NCBI GenBank assembly: GCA_038212095.1
Contig: JBBQUW010000042.1
Span: 1 to 23,080, forward strand
DNA: 23,080 bases
Direction of reading: 5' to 3'
Source of the DNA: JAICYJ01 sp038212095
GTDB lineage: Bacteria > Actinomycetota > Thermoleophilia > Gaiellales > JAICJC01
This document shows, piece by piece, positions 6,421-14,570 of this stretch (positions within the stretch are counted from its first letter, which is position 1; the number at the start of each line of letters is the position of its first letter). Made by a program: the position numbers and the translations under genes. Under the pieces are notes generated by a model. The model was given only the letters and a program-made list of their open reading frames with translations, ran no database searches and was not told the DNA's origin.

Positions 6421-6504
6421 TGCGGATGAAAGGACTTGAACCTTCACGACCTTACGGCCACACGGACCTGAACCGTGCGCGTCTACCAATTCCGCCACAT
6501 CCGC
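6421..6504 (-). tRNA. tRNA-Leu(CAG)
   Basis: 84 bases fold as a class II tRNA: acceptor stem GCGGATG/CATCCGC, anticodon arm CACGG-TTCAGGT-CCGTG giving anticodon CAG (reads CUG), a long variable arm, T-arm with GGTTCAAGTCC, and discriminator A. CCA is not encoded. It lies 18 bases after the CoA-transferase stop on the same strand. Its 3' end faces the phage-like element, the usual arrangement for integration at a tRNA gene. Confidence 0.95.
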
Positions 6505-6522
6505 GTGGGTGGAGGGGGGATT

Positions 6523-7716
6523 CTAGCGAGGGTTGCAGGCACCCGTGAGTAGGTGCGACGCCTCGTCCTCGGAGTAGCCCAGCTCGGCCAGCACGTGGGC
6601 GGCGTGCTCGCCCAGCATCGGTGGCGGCATGCGGCTGCCGGGGCGCAGCTCCTCGAACCGCATCGGCGAGCGCACCAGGTCGATCTCGCCGGCCGCGGGA
6701 TGCTGCGTCGTCTCGATCATGTGTGCCGCCGGGCCGGCGAACGCCTCCGGGATGGTCAGCACCGGGCCGCCGGGAACGTGGGCTCGCTCGAGCACCTGCG
6801 CCCACTCGGCCACGGACCGGTCGGCGATCAGCGTGCGCAGCTCGGGCACCAGCACGTCGCGGCCCTCGACCCGGCCGGAGTTTGTCTGCCAGCGGGCGTC
6901 GTCGGCCAGGTCGGCACGCCCGGCCTCGCGGCAGAAGCGGCGGTAGTGGTCGTCCGTGCCCACGGCCAGGTTGATGAAACCGTCGCTAGCCTGGAACGTC
7001 TCGTATGGCACTATTGAGGGATGGGCGTTCCCCAGCCGCTGAGGCTCGATGCCGCCCATCAGCCAGTCGCCGGCCCGGTTTGCCAGCCATGCCACCTGCG
7101 CGTCCAGTAGCGAGACCTCGCAGGCTCGCCCGACGCCGGTCGCGTCACGCTCGACCAGCGCCGCCAGCACCGCCGAGCTGGCGAACAGCCCGGCCACGAT
7201 GTCCGAGATGGCAACGGCCACCTTCATCGGATCGCCGTCGGGCTCGCCGGTGATGCTCATGATGCCGCCGATGCCCTGCATCAGGAAGTCGTAGCCGGGT
7301 CGCTCCGCGTCCGGCCCATCGGAGGGGTAGCCGGCGATCGTGCAGTGCACGGCGCGCGGGTTGAGCGCGTGCACCGACGCGGCGTCGACCCCGTAGCGCG
7401 CGGCCGCCGCGGGCAGGAAGTTGTGCAGCACCACGTCCGCCCAGGCGATCAGCCGCCGCACCACCTCACGCCCCGACTCGTCGCCGAGGTCGACCGCGAT
7501 CGAGCGCTTGTTGCGGTTCACCTGCATGAAGTACGCGCTCTCACCGCCCCGAAACGGCGGCCCCCAGCGCCGGCTTCCATCGCCCTCGCCGGGACGCTCG
7601 ACCTTGATCACGTCGGCGCCCAGGTCGCCCAGCATCATCGTGCAGAAGGGGCCGGCCAGCACCTGGGTGAGATCGAGGACGCGGAGCTCGGTGAGCGGCA
7701 GGGGGCGGCTGGGCAC
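6523..7716 (-). CDS. Class III (CaiB/BaiF) CoA-transferase
   Basis: 397 aa, the usual length. The N-terminus LRVLDLTQVLAGPFCTMMLG and LGADVIKVERPG are signatures of the family; Asp143 in RPGYDFLMQGIGG aligns with the catalytic aspartate that forms the acyl anhydride. The enzyme moves CoA between carboxylic acids in the cytosol. The substrate cannot be told: formyl-CoA/oxalate, succinyl-CoA and carnitine-type enzymes share this fold, and no oxalyl-CoA decarboxylase or other pathway gene is adjacent. It starts 20 bases after the kinase stop, with its own TACGAT box nine bases before GTG 7716, so it can be transcribed separately. Confidence 0.88.
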   Translation of the reverse strand: MPSRPLPLTELRVLDLTQVLAGPFCTMMLGDLGADVIKVERPGEGDGSRRWGPPFRGGESAYFMQVNRNKRSIAVDLGDESGREVVRRLIAWADVVLHNFLPAAAARYGVDAASVHALNPRAVHCTIAGYPSDGPDAERPGYDFLMQGIGGIMSITGEPDGDPMKVAVAISDIVAGLFASSAVLAALVERDATGVGRACEVSLLDAQVAWLANRAGDWLMGGIEPQRLGNAHPSIVPYETFQASDGFINLAVGTDDHYRRFCREAGRADLADDARWQTNSGRVEGRDVLVPELRTLIADRSVAEWAQVLERAHVPGGPVLTIPEAFAGPAAHMIETTQHPAAGEIDLVRSPMRFEELRPGSRMPPPMLGEHAAHVLAELGYSEDEASHLLTGACNPR

Positions 7717-7725
7717 GGCCGAGGG

Positions 7726-7731
7726 ATCGTA
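7726..7731 (-). promoter_or_regulatory. Candidate -10 box for the CoA-transferase
   Basis: TACGAT on the minus strand, nine bases before GTG 7716, just past the kinase stop codon. Predicts a 5' leader of only two or three bases. Confidence 0.4.
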
Positions 7732-7736
7732 GATCG

Positions 7737-9653
7737 CTACGCGGCGATCGGGATCGTGAACTCGACCGTCGTCCCGTTGCCCGGCGTCGAGCGGATCGAG
7801 AAGGCGCCGTTGACGAGCCGGATCCGTTCGCCGACCGCGTCCAGCCCCAGATGCAGACGCATGCGGCTGCGGTCGAGCCCCACCGCGACGTCGAAGCCGC
7901 GGCCATCGTCGCTCACGGTGCCGTGGATCGCCCCGTCCCGCTCCACCAGCACCAGCTCAACCAGCGTGGCCTGGGAGTGCTTGCGAGCGTTCGCGATCGC
8001 CTCCTGCACGATCCGGTACGTGAGGTCCTCCGTGGCGCGCGGGTAGCGGGTCAGCCGCGCCTCGATCGTGGTGGCGAAGCCGGCCTCCTCGCCGGCCTGT
8101 TCGGCCAGCTCGCGCACGGCGATCGCCAGCCCGCTCTGCTCGAGCAGCGGTGGCCGCAGCTCGAACATCAGCCGCCGGGTTCGCTCGGTCGCATCGGCCA
8201 GCGTCTGGCGGGCCGTCTCGGCCGCGGCGCGGGTGGTGGCCGGGCGCCCGTCGTCGATCGACCGCACCAGCCGGTCGAGCGAGAGCAGCGTTGCCGTCAT
8301 CACCTGGACGGTGTCGTCGTGCAGCTCGGTGGCGATCCGCGCTCGTTCGTCCTCCTCGGCCCGCACGATCTGCGAGATCACCGATTGGCGCCGGTGCTCG
8401 GTCGCGAGCAGCATCTGCTCGACCCGCTTGCGCTCCGTGATATCGAGCATCACTCCCTGCACCAGCAGGTGCCCCTCGCTGGTCTCGAACAGCGGCGCCG
8501 AGCGGTCATCGACCCAGACGATGCGGCCGTCGCGGGCAACCAGGCGGTAGTCGCCGCCATGATCCGTGCCGTCGCGGCGGCCGGCCGACCAGGCCGCCAC
8601 CACCCTGTCGTGATCGTCTGGGTGCAGCCGCTTCGACCACAGCTCCGGATCATGCGTCCACTCCGCTGCGCTGTAGCCGACCAGCGCCTCGAGCTGGGGG
8701 CTGATGTACAGCGGGTCGCCGCTGTCGGCGGCGTCGACGTATGTCACCGCCGGCACCTGTTCCACCAGCAGGCGGTAGCGCGCCTCGGCCAGCTCCATCT
8801 GGGCCCGTGCCAACTCGCGTTCGCGCCAAGCGCTGGCCAGCACCATGGTGGTGACCGAGATCACGGCCGTGAAGCCGGCGGTGATCGCCAGCGCGTGGTC
8901 GACGTTCGCGACCGCGAACGGCCCGTTGCCATTTGCGGTGGCAGCGATCGTGATCGCCGAGACAAGCGATGCCGCGGCGGCCGCGCCGCGTGTCCCGAAC
9001 CGCATCGCAGCCCAGAGCAGCGGTGGGAAGACGACGTACGGCGCCTGCGCCCAGCTGAAGAAGCTCAGCAGGCCGGCGCCGGCGAGCACGGCGGCCAGCA
9101 GCGCGACTTCGGGAATCCGCCCAGCCGAGAGCCGCGTCCGCGACATGGTCAGGGTCAGCGGCGCAAGCATCAGCACGCCCGAGGCGTCACCCGCCCAGCC
9201 CACCCACCAGCTGTGCCAGAACTCGCCGACCTCAATCGTCCCTCCGACCACGAACACCGTCGTGATCATGGTGGTCGCCAGGGCGGGGCTGACGATCGCT
9301 CCCAGCGCGGCCAGTGAGAGCACGTCGCGCGTCCCTTCGAGGCGGTCGGAGAAGCCCGCGCGGCGCAGCAGCCACGCACCCAGCGTTGCCTCCACCACAG
9401 CACCCGAGGCCGCTCCAGCCGCCGAGAGCGCACCCAGTCCGCTGTCGGGCACCGTTAGCAGCGCAGCCACCAGCACGGCCGGCCACAGCCGGTACCCGCC
9501 CAGCAAGATCGCCGCCAGTGCGATGCCGGTGGGCGGCCAGACGGCCGAGATGCCGCCCGCCAGTCCGGATAGCTCGATGCCGACGCGCGCGCCGGCGTAG
9601 CAGCCGGCGGCCGTGAGGACGAGCTGGAGTGCGTATCGACGACGGGTGGGCAT
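7737..9653 (-). CDS. MASE1-PAS sensor histidine kinase (HisKA_3 type)
   Basis: 638 aa from ATG 9653. Residues about 10-275 are a MASE1-like membrane sensor with multiple helices (the SAVWPPTGIALAAILLG motif is typical). A PAS domain follows at about 295-410 (YISPQLEALVGYS, DGRIVWVDDRS, LDITERKR), then a dimerisation domain with RIATELHDDTVQVM whose His (about 445) is the phosphorylation site, and a C-terminal ATPase with IVQEAIANARKHS, DDGRGF and a G2 box. This is the NarL-partner class of kinase. No response regulator is adjacent. A longer GTG start at 9668 overlaps the TAGTGT box at 9672-9667 and is less likely. The signal is unknown. Confidence 0.9.
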   Translation of the reverse strand: MPTRRRYALQLVLTAAGCYAGARVGIELSGLAGGISAVWPPTGIALAAILLGGYRLWPAVLVAALLTVPDSGLGALSAAGAASGAVVEATLGAWLLRRAGFSDRLEGTRDVLSLAALGAIVSPALATTMITTVFVVGGTIEVGEFWHSWWVGWAGDASGVLMLAPLTLTMSRTRLSAGRIPEVALLAAVLAGAGLLSFFSWAQAPYVVFPPLLWAAMRFGTRGAAAAASLVSAITIAATANGNGPFAVANVDHALAITAGFTAVISVTTMVLASAWRERELARAQMELAEARYRLLVEQVPAVTYVDAADSGDPLYISPQLEALVGYSAAEWTHDPELWSKRLHPDDHDRVVAAWSAGRRDGTDHGGDYRLVARDGRIVWVDDRSAPLFETSEGHLLVQGVMLDITERKRVEQMLLATEHRRQSVISQIVRAEEDERARIATELHDDTVQVMTATLLSLDRLVRSIDDGRPATTRAAAETARQTLADATERTRRLMFELRPPLLEQSGLAIAVRELAEQAGEEAGFATTIEARLTRYPRATEDLTYRIVQEAIANARKHSQATLVELVLVERDGAIHGTVSDDGRGFDVAVGLDRSRMRLHLGLDAVGERIRLVNGAFSIRSTPGNGTTVEFTIPIAA

Positions 9654-9734
9654 CCGTTCGTAGCCCACACTACCCAGCCGCGACCCGCCTCGCCCTCCCC
9701 GTACCGCGGTAGTCGCCCTACTGCCGAACCCAGG

Positions 9735-10211
9735 CTAATCCGACGCTGCGACCAACTTCTCGACCTCGGCCAGCGCCCACGCCGCGTGGTCGTCCGCCTT
9801 GACGCCGCGCTTGGCGGCCACCAGTCGGCCGACACCATCGATCACGAAGCCGGAGCGTTTGATGCCCATCGAGGTCTTGCCGTAGTTGGTCTTCTCCACC
9901 CAAACGCCATACGCCGTTGCCATCGTGTGGTCGGGATCAGCCAGCAGCGGGAACGGCAGCGAGTGCTTCTGCTTGAACGCGCGGTGCGACTCGGCCGACT
10001 GTGGGCTGACGCCCAGCACGGTCGCGCCCAGCCGTCCGAACTCTGCCCATCTGTCGCGGATGGCGCACGCTTGGCGGGTGCATCCGGGCGTGTCGTCCCT
10101 GGAATAGAAGTAGATCACCACCGGCCCGCCCCGCAGGCTCTCCAGACTGATCGTGTCACCCCCGTCGGATTCAAGCGCGAATGAGGGTGCCGCCTGACCG
10201 ATCTCTTCCAC
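9735..10211 (-). CDS. bcp: Bcp/PrxQ-type thiol peroxidase
   Basis: 158 aa, full length. TPGCTRQAC carries the peroxidatic Cys44, with Cys49 five residues on as the probable resolving cysteine (atypical 2-Cys PrxQ). FYSRDDTPGC, LGVSPQSAESHRAF and FPLLADPDH are family blocks. It reduces hydrogen peroxide and organic hydroperoxides in the cytosol, recycled by thioredoxin. GTG 10211 lies 18 bases from the divergent MFS start. The kinase gene lies 81 bases downstream on the same strand. Confidence 0.93.
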   Translation of the reverse strand: MEEIGQAAPSFALESDGGDTISLESLRGGPVVIYFYSRDDTPGCTRQACAIRDRWAEFGRLGATVLGVSPQSAESHRAFKQKHSLPFPLLADPDHTMATAYGVWVEKTNYGKTSMGIKRSGFVIDGVGRLVAAKRGVKADDHAAWALAEVEKLVAASD

Positions 10212-10217
10212 GCCGCG

Positions 10218-10224
10218 TACTGTA
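10218..10224. promoter_or_regulatory. Symmetric bidirectional leaderless promoter
   Basis: The sequence GTACTGTAC contains TACTGT on the plus strand, six bases before ATG 10230, and TACAGT on the minus strand, seven bases before GTG 10211. One near-palindrome thus serves as -10 box in both directions, and both transcripts would begin at or next to the start codon. On the plus strand CTGACC at 10194-10199 is a possible -35 box (18-base spacer). Confidence 0.55.
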
Positions 10225-10229
10225 CCGCG

Positions 10230-11444
10230 ATGAACCCGTTCGCCCCCCTTCGAGACAGGGACTTCCGGCTCTACTTCGTGGGCGAGGCGCTCTCGTTCTT
10301 CGGGTCAGGTCTCTCGCTGGTGGCGCTCAACTGGTACCTGCTGGATCGCACCGGGTCGACCTCTGCGGTGGGCGCCTACTACGGCGTCGCGCTGGGCGCC
10401 GGCCTGGTGGCCTACCCGCTGGCCGGCCCGATATCCGACCGCTATCCGCGCCGCGTGGTGGCGATCGCGGCAGATCTGATCCGGTTGCTGTCGGTGGGAT
10501 CGTTGGCGGCGCTGTCCTGGTTCGGCGATCCACCGCTGGCGGCAATCTACGTCTCGGGTTTCGTCACCGGGCTCGGTTTCGCGCTGTTCTTTCCGGCCAT
10601 CATCGCGTTCCTGCAGGAGATCGTCAGCGGCGAGAACCTGGTGGCCGCGAACGGCCTCAGTGAGGTCACCACCCAGACCGGCAACGTCACCGGCGCCGCT
10701 GCGGCCGGCGTGGCGCTGCAGCAGCTCGGGCTGGCCGGAGTGCTGACGATCGACGCGGTCACCTACGCCGTCTCGGCGCTGGCGCTGGCTGCCGTGCGCC
10801 ATCGCTCCAGCCGGGCGGCCGGCCACGCGCCCTTCCTGGCAATGCTGCGCGAGGGTGCGGCATATTTGCGCGCGCACCCGGCGGTGGCTGCGTTCGGCGT
10901 CGTCAGCATCGTGCCGACCGTCGCCACGATCACCTCGAACGTCGTTCTCGTCGCGTACGTGCTGCGAGTGCTGCAGCGCGACGCCACCATCTACGGCGTG
11001 ATCGATATGACCTACGGGCTGGGCGCGATGGCGTCCGGTTTCCTGGCTGCGCTGGTGGTGATCCGGCTGGGACAGTGGCTGGCCATGGGCGGCTTCCTGG
11101 GCTTCGCTGCAGTGGCGTACGCCGCGTTCATGCTCCGCCCACACGGCCTGGCGGTGGTGTTCGCGCTGGCGGCGATCGTCGGCTTCTGCTCGTCGGCGTT
11201 TCGGGTGACCGCCAACGCGACGCTGATGCAGATCGTGCCGGGAGCGGTGATGGGCCGCACGGCCGCCGCGTTCGGCATCAGCACCACGCTGCTTCAGGTG
11301 GCGGCTGCGATCGCGGTTGGTCCGCTGATCGACCACGCCGGCGCGGGTGCCGGGTTCGCGATGCTGGCGGGCATGGTGGTCACGGCAGCGGTGGTGCTGT
11401 GGCTGGCCGCACCCAGGCTGCGGCAGCCGGTCGAGATCGCCTGA
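10230..11444 (+). CDS. MFS transporter
   Basis: 404 aa, highly hydrophobic, about 12 membrane helices. N-terminus PFAPLRDRDFRLYFVGEALS and motif A-like GPISDRYPRRVVAI between helices 2 and 3 are typical of EntS-like/MFS_3 exporters. The substrate is unknown; members export siderophores, macrolides or other small molecules. It shares a promoter with the peroxiredoxin, which hints at co-control under stress but does not prove it. Two small membrane-protein genes follow on the same strand. Confidence 0.88.
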   Translation: MNPFAPLRDRDFRLYFVGEALSFFGSGLSLVALNWYLLDRTGSTSAVGAYYGVALGAGLVAYPLAGPISDRYPRRVVAIAADLIRLLSVGSLAALSWFGDPPLAAIYVSGFVTGLGFALFFPAIIAFLQEIVSGENLVAANGLSEVTTQTGNVTGAAAAGVALQQLGLAGVLTIDAVTYAVSALALAAVRHRSSRAAGHAPFLAMLREGAAYLRAHPAVAAFGVVSIVPTVATITSNVVLVAYVLRVLQRDATIYGVIDMTYGLGAMASGFLAALVVIRLGQWLAMGGFLGFAAVAYAAFMLRPHGLAVVFALAAIVGFCSSAFRVTANATLMQIVPGAVMGRTAAAFGISTTLLQVAAAIAVGPLIDHAGAGAGFAMLAGMVVTAAVVLWLAAPRLRQPVEIA

Positions 11445-11450
11445 TAGCGT
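11445..11450 (+). promoter_or_regulatory. Candidate -10 box for the 119-aa membrane gene
   Basis: TAGCGT begins immediately after the MFS stop and ends eight bases before ATG 11459, so the pair of small membrane genes may have its own start. Confidence 0.3.
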
Positions 11451-11458
11451 GGTCGGCG

Positions 11459-11818
11459 ATGCCAGAGCTCCACATGGTGGTGGGATCGCTGCTGATCCTC
11501 TGCAACGCCGTGGTGGCGGTGTGGGGGTACGTTGCCTACCGTCGCAACGCGCCGCCGGGGCGGTTCTACATGCACGCGCTGGCGCTGGCGCAGACGTCGG
11601 TGATCGCCCAGGCCACGCTCGGGCTGGTGCTGGTGTCCCAGGGACATCGTCCCGGCGACAAGCTGCACTTCGCCTACGGACTGATCCCGCTGCTGGCGAT
11701 AGCCTACCCGTATGCTCTACGGGGTGAGGATGGACGCAAGAACCTGCTCTACTTCGCCGCCGGCTCTGCGATCGTGGCCGCGCTGGGTGTGCGCGCGTAC
11801 ATGACGGGGCCCGCCTGA
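11459..11818 (+). CDS. Small integral membrane protein, unknown
   Basis: 119 aa with about four hydrophobic helices (residues about 5-25, 40-60, 70-88, 98-113). Histidines at helix ends (His39 in YMHALALAQ and His70 in KLHFAYGLIPLL) could ligate haem or metal, but no known family is recognised. The start is ATG 11459 from the spacing to the MFS stop and the TAGCGT box. Its stop TGA shares one base with the next ATG, so the two membrane genes are coupled. Confidence 0.7.
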   Translation: MPELHMVVGSLLILCNAVVAVWGYVAYRRNAPPGRFYMHALALAQTSVIAQATLGLVLVSQGHRPGDKLHFAYGLIPLLAIAYPYALRGEDGRKNLLYFAAGSAIVAALGVRAYMTGPA

Positions 11819-12198
11819 TGCCAGAGCGAGACACCCTGCGCGGGTTCGCGATCATCATCGCCGTGGCGCTGGTGGCGACGGTGACGTGGAGCGTCTCCTC
11901 ACAGGTGCTGGCCGCGATCCAGGGCGCGATCGGCCTGATCTTCATCTGCCTGATGTGGTACTTCGGCTACGGCTGGTATCACCGAAACCGGATGGCGATC
12001 TCACTGATGCCGGATCAGCAGCGGCTGATTCTGTACGGCGGGCTGGCTGCGGTCACGATCTCGGCCGCCCTCTACTCGCTGTCGCGGTTCAACCTGATCA
12101 CGCTGGGCGCGTTCGGCATCCCGGTGCTGGCGGTCTTCTTAGGTGGGCTGTTCGCCATGTACTACGCCTGGAACGAGTCGAAGCGGTACTACCTGTAG
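11818..12198 (+). CDS. Small integral membrane protein, unknown
   Basis: 126 aa with four predicted helices (about 9-28, 31-52, 70-90, 95-117). The second helix ends in an aromatic cluster, MWYFGYGWYHRNRM, and the C-terminus is YYAWNESKRYYL. No signal peptide and no family recognised. Coupled by TGATG to the preceding gene, so the two probably form a complex. Confidence 0.7.
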   Translation: MPERDTLRGFAIIIAVALVATVTWSVSSQVLAAIQGAIGLIFICLMWYFGYGWYHRNRMAISLMPDQQRLILYGGLAAVTISAALYSLSRFNLITLGAFGIPVLAVFLGGLFAMYYAWNESKRYYL

Positions 12199-12263
12199 CA
12201 ACGGGAACCGTTCCGCGATCGCGTCCGTCCTATCGCGAAACGCCGATCAGGTGAGGTGCGTTC

Positions 12264-13439
12264 GTGTCCGGTCGATGGATTGTGTCTCTGCCGCTCATCC
12301 TCCTGGCGGGTGGCTGCCTCGGCAGCGCCAACGGAAGCCAAGGGGTACCAAGCGGGTCGGTGGCCACAGAGTCGACCGTCCATCAACAGCCGGTGCCGAT
12401 AGGCGGGGACCGCACTGCCGTGTTCATTCGCTATCGCCGCACGAGTTGGCCGTCATTGCCCGAGCTCTGGACGTCGCAGCAGGGGGTTCTCCGCCGCCGG
12501 GTCACCCTACCGCCGAAGATCCAGGTCAACTCGCCGATGCTCTCGCCGGACGGCAGAATGGTCGCGTTCGACGACGCGCAGGTGTACGGCGACGGCGCGG
12601 AGGCGATCGTCGTGGCCCGTCTCGAAAGCGGCATCGTGACGCCGCTGCTGCGGGGAGTGAACCTGACAGGCGCGCTGATCTGGTCGCCCGATAGCCGGCG
12701 GCTGGCGTACTCGGCCTGGACGGGCAAGCCGGGCGGACCGTGCCTGTATGTGATCTCGGTACGAACCGGGCGCGTCACCCGGGTGACGTCGCACCCGATC
12801 CGCGCCCGCGACGCGAGCCCCGTCTGGACGCCCGATGGCCGGTCGCTGCTGTTCGTCCGCGGCACTCCCACCGGGCAGCGAACGCTGCTGGTCAACGTGC
12901 ACACGCACGCGCTCCGCACGCTTCCCGCCGCCGCCGATCGTCCGGACGTGTTCAATCTCAGCTGGCAGCCGCACGGCGATCTGATCGTGGGCCAACAAGG
13001 AGCGTCGGACATGTCCCCGATCGTCGTTGCGACCGTGAGATCGGCGGGCTTCGCTCCGCTGTCCCCGAAGCTGGAGGGGGCGCCGATCGGCTGGTCATCG
13101 GACGGGCGCTTCCTGCTCGTGCGGCAGATCCCGGCGCCCTCCTCACCGTCGTCTGGCCCACTTCTGTCCCTGCCGCCCCCGCCCTCCTGTGCGGAGCTCG
13201 TCACCTACGACGTCCAGACCAGGACGAGCGCCCGGATCGCCTGCGCGGGGCCGGCCACCTGGGAGCGTGGGGTCGACCGTGTGATGTTCACGTGGCTGCA
13301 GAGCACGGGCGGCATGATCACCGAGGGGACACGGGCGCCGCTCTGGAGCATCGCCGCCACCGGTAGCGACCGTCGCCTGATCACCCGCAACTCGGCGTTT
13401 ACGGCACTGCCGACGCTGTCGGTATCCGCCGGCGGCTGA
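12264..13439 (+). CDS. Exported lipoprotein with TolB-like beta-propeller
   Basis: 391 aa. The N-terminus has a short signal peptide with lipobox LAGGC (Cys18), so it is anchored to the outer face of the membrane. PD40-type repeats follow: SPDGRMVAF, SPDSRRLAYSA, TPDGRSLLFVRG and SSDGRFLLV, which build a TolB-like propeller, usually a protein-binding platform. A Pro/Ser-rich loop near 290-310 interrupts it. AGGTGAGG lies about 7 bases before GTG 12264. No enzyme domain is attached; partner unknown. Confidence 0.8.
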   Translation: MSGRWIVSLPLILLAGGCLGSANGSQGVPSGSVATESTVHQQPVPIGGDRTAVFIRYRRTSWPSLPELWTSQQGVLRRRVTLPPKIQVNSPMLSPDGRMVAFDDAQVYGDGAEAIVVARLESGIVTPLLRGVNLTGALIWSPDSRRLAYSAWTGKPGGPCLYVISVRTGRVTRVTSHPIRARDASPVWTPDGRSLLFVRGTPTGQRTLLVNVHTHALRTLPAAADRPDVFNLSWQPHGDLIVGQQGASDMSPIVVATVRSAGFAPLSPKLEGAPIGWSSDGRFLLVRQIPAPSSPSSGPLLSLPPPPSCAELVTYDVQTRTSARIACAGPATWERGVDRVMFTWLQSTGGMITEGTRAPLWSIAATGSDRRLITRNSAFTALPTLSVSAGG

Positions 13440-13453
13440 CGGACGCGGCGCGC

Positions 13454-13459
13454 TACGCT
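13454..13459 (+). promoter_or_regulatory. Candidate -10 box for the DUF2277 gene
   Basis: TACGCT ends six bases before ATG 13466; no ribosome-binding site lies between, so the transcript is probably leaderless. Confidence 0.45.
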
Positions 13460-13465
13460 GCGGCC

Positions 13466-13741
13466 ATGTGCAGATCAATCAGACCCCTTCATAACTACGA
13501 GCCGCCGGCCACCGCCGACGATGTCGACGCCGCTGCACTGCAGTTCGTGCGCAAGATCAGCGGCATGACGAAGCCGACACGTGGCAACGAGGAGGCGTTC
13601 GACCGCGCTGTGGCCGCGATCGCCGCCGCCTCGAACCGGCTGCTCGACGAGCTCGTCACGAGCTCGCCGCCCAAGGACCGGGCGCGCGAGATCGAGCGGG
13701 CCCGCGAGCGCGCAGCCGTGCGTTTCGCGACCAGCGCCTGA
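13466..13741 (+). CDS. DUF2277 family protein
   Basis: 91 aa, full length for the family. MCRSIRPLHNYEPPAT at the start, ALQFVRKISGMTKPT and the C-terminal LLDELVTSSPPKDR are the conserved blocks. The invariant N-terminal MCR suggests a functional cysteine. Biochemical role unknown. Convergent with the dehydrogenase gene, only nine bases apart, with no terminator between them. Confidence 0.9.
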   Translation: MCRSIRPLHNYEPPATADDVDAAALQFVRKISGMTKPTRGNEEAFDRAVAAIAAASNRLLDELVTSSPPKDRAREIERARERAAVRFATSA

Positions 13742-13750
13742 CGCGCGCCG

Positions 13751-14560
13751 CTAGCTGAGAAACCGCTGCGCACGGTCGAGCTCGGCGTGCGCAGCGTCCG
13801 CCTGCTCGCGCAGCCAGGCAACTGCATCGTCACCGACCGGTAGGTGCAGCGGCGCTCCACGCACCGTGGCAGCGCGCACGATCGCCTCGACGGCGGCCGC
13901 CGCCGGCTGGCCCTTCTGCTGGGTGGTGGCCAGGAACTCCTCCAGCTCGGCGTGCAGGGCGGCGTAGTGCCCGCTGGGGTCGCTGCCGGCGGCGCGCCGC
14001 GTCTTGTCGCTGATCGCGGTTCCGGCGAACAGGCCCGGCTCGACGATGACCACCCGCACCCCGTCCGGCGCGAGCTCCTCGGCCAGCGACTCGCCGGCGC
14101 CGCCCAGCGCCCACTTCGATGCGCAGTATGCGCCGAAGCCGGCCGCTCCCACGCGTCCCGATATGCTCGAGACCAGCACCACGACGCCGCGTGCTCGGCG
14201 CAGGGCCGGCATCACGGCGCGCACCAGCCCAAGCGTTCCCACAAGGTTCACCTCAAGCTGCTCGCGCAGCTCGGCCGACATGATCTCCTCCAGCGGCCCC
14301 GACAGGAAGTAGCCGGCGTTGCAGACCAGCGCATCCAGCCGGCCGCGCCGTTCGTTCAGCGATCGCCCCAACGCCTCTATCTCGTCCTCGGCGCGCAGGT
14401 CGAGGCGGGCCGGCTCACAGCCCGGAGGCGCCTCGCCGGCACCGCCGCGAACGGTGCCGATCACGCTCCAGCCGAGCTCGACCAGCCGCACCGCGGCATC
14501 CCGGCCGAGGCCGGACGACGTGCCGGTGACGAGCGCAACCCGCTGGCGTGGCGGAGTCAA
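13751..14560 (-). CDS. Short-chain dehydrogenase/reductase
   Basis: 269 aa, classical SDR. The cofactor motif TGTSSGLG is at residues 12-19, CNAG near 80-83, the catalytic Ser near 131-132 in VLVSSISG, and YCASK gives Tyr145 and Lys149. The Arg-rich region after strand 2 (GTVRGG) would suit NADPH. Substrate unknown. The best start is TTG 14560, 10 bases after the stop of the haem-protein gene, so the two are probably co-transcribed. Confidence 0.88.
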   Translation of the reverse strand: MTPPRQRVALVTGTSSGLGRDAAVRLVELGWSVIGTVRGGAGEAPPGCEPARLDLRAEDEIEALGRSLNERRGRLDALVCNAGYFLSGPLEEIMSAELREQLEVNLVGTLGLVRAVMPALRRARGVVVLVSSISGRVGAAGFGAYCASKWALGGAGESLAEELAPDGVRVVIVEPGLFAGTAISDKTRRAAGSDPSGHYAALHAELEEFLATTQQKGQPAAAAVEAIVRAATVRGAPLHLPVGDDAVAWLREQADAAHAELDRAQRFLS

Positions 14561-14570
14561 CTGGGCGGTG

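Noticed and set aside
6185..6421. Minus-strand ORF between the tRNA and the hairpin, considered as an integrase or excisionase remnant
   Set aside because: No tyrosine-recombinase catalytic motif or helix-turn-helix is visible, and it reads through a terminator-like hairpin.
7851..9317. 488-codon plus-strand ORF opposite the histidine kinase
   Set aside because: Antisense to clear PAS, HisKA and ATPase motifs; biased composition and no recognisable domain.
10305..11945. 546-codon minus-strand ORF opposite the MFS gene
   Set aside because: His/Arg/Gln-rich low-complexity product that mirrors the strongly supported MFS and membrane genes; typical antisense shadow in GC-rich DNA.
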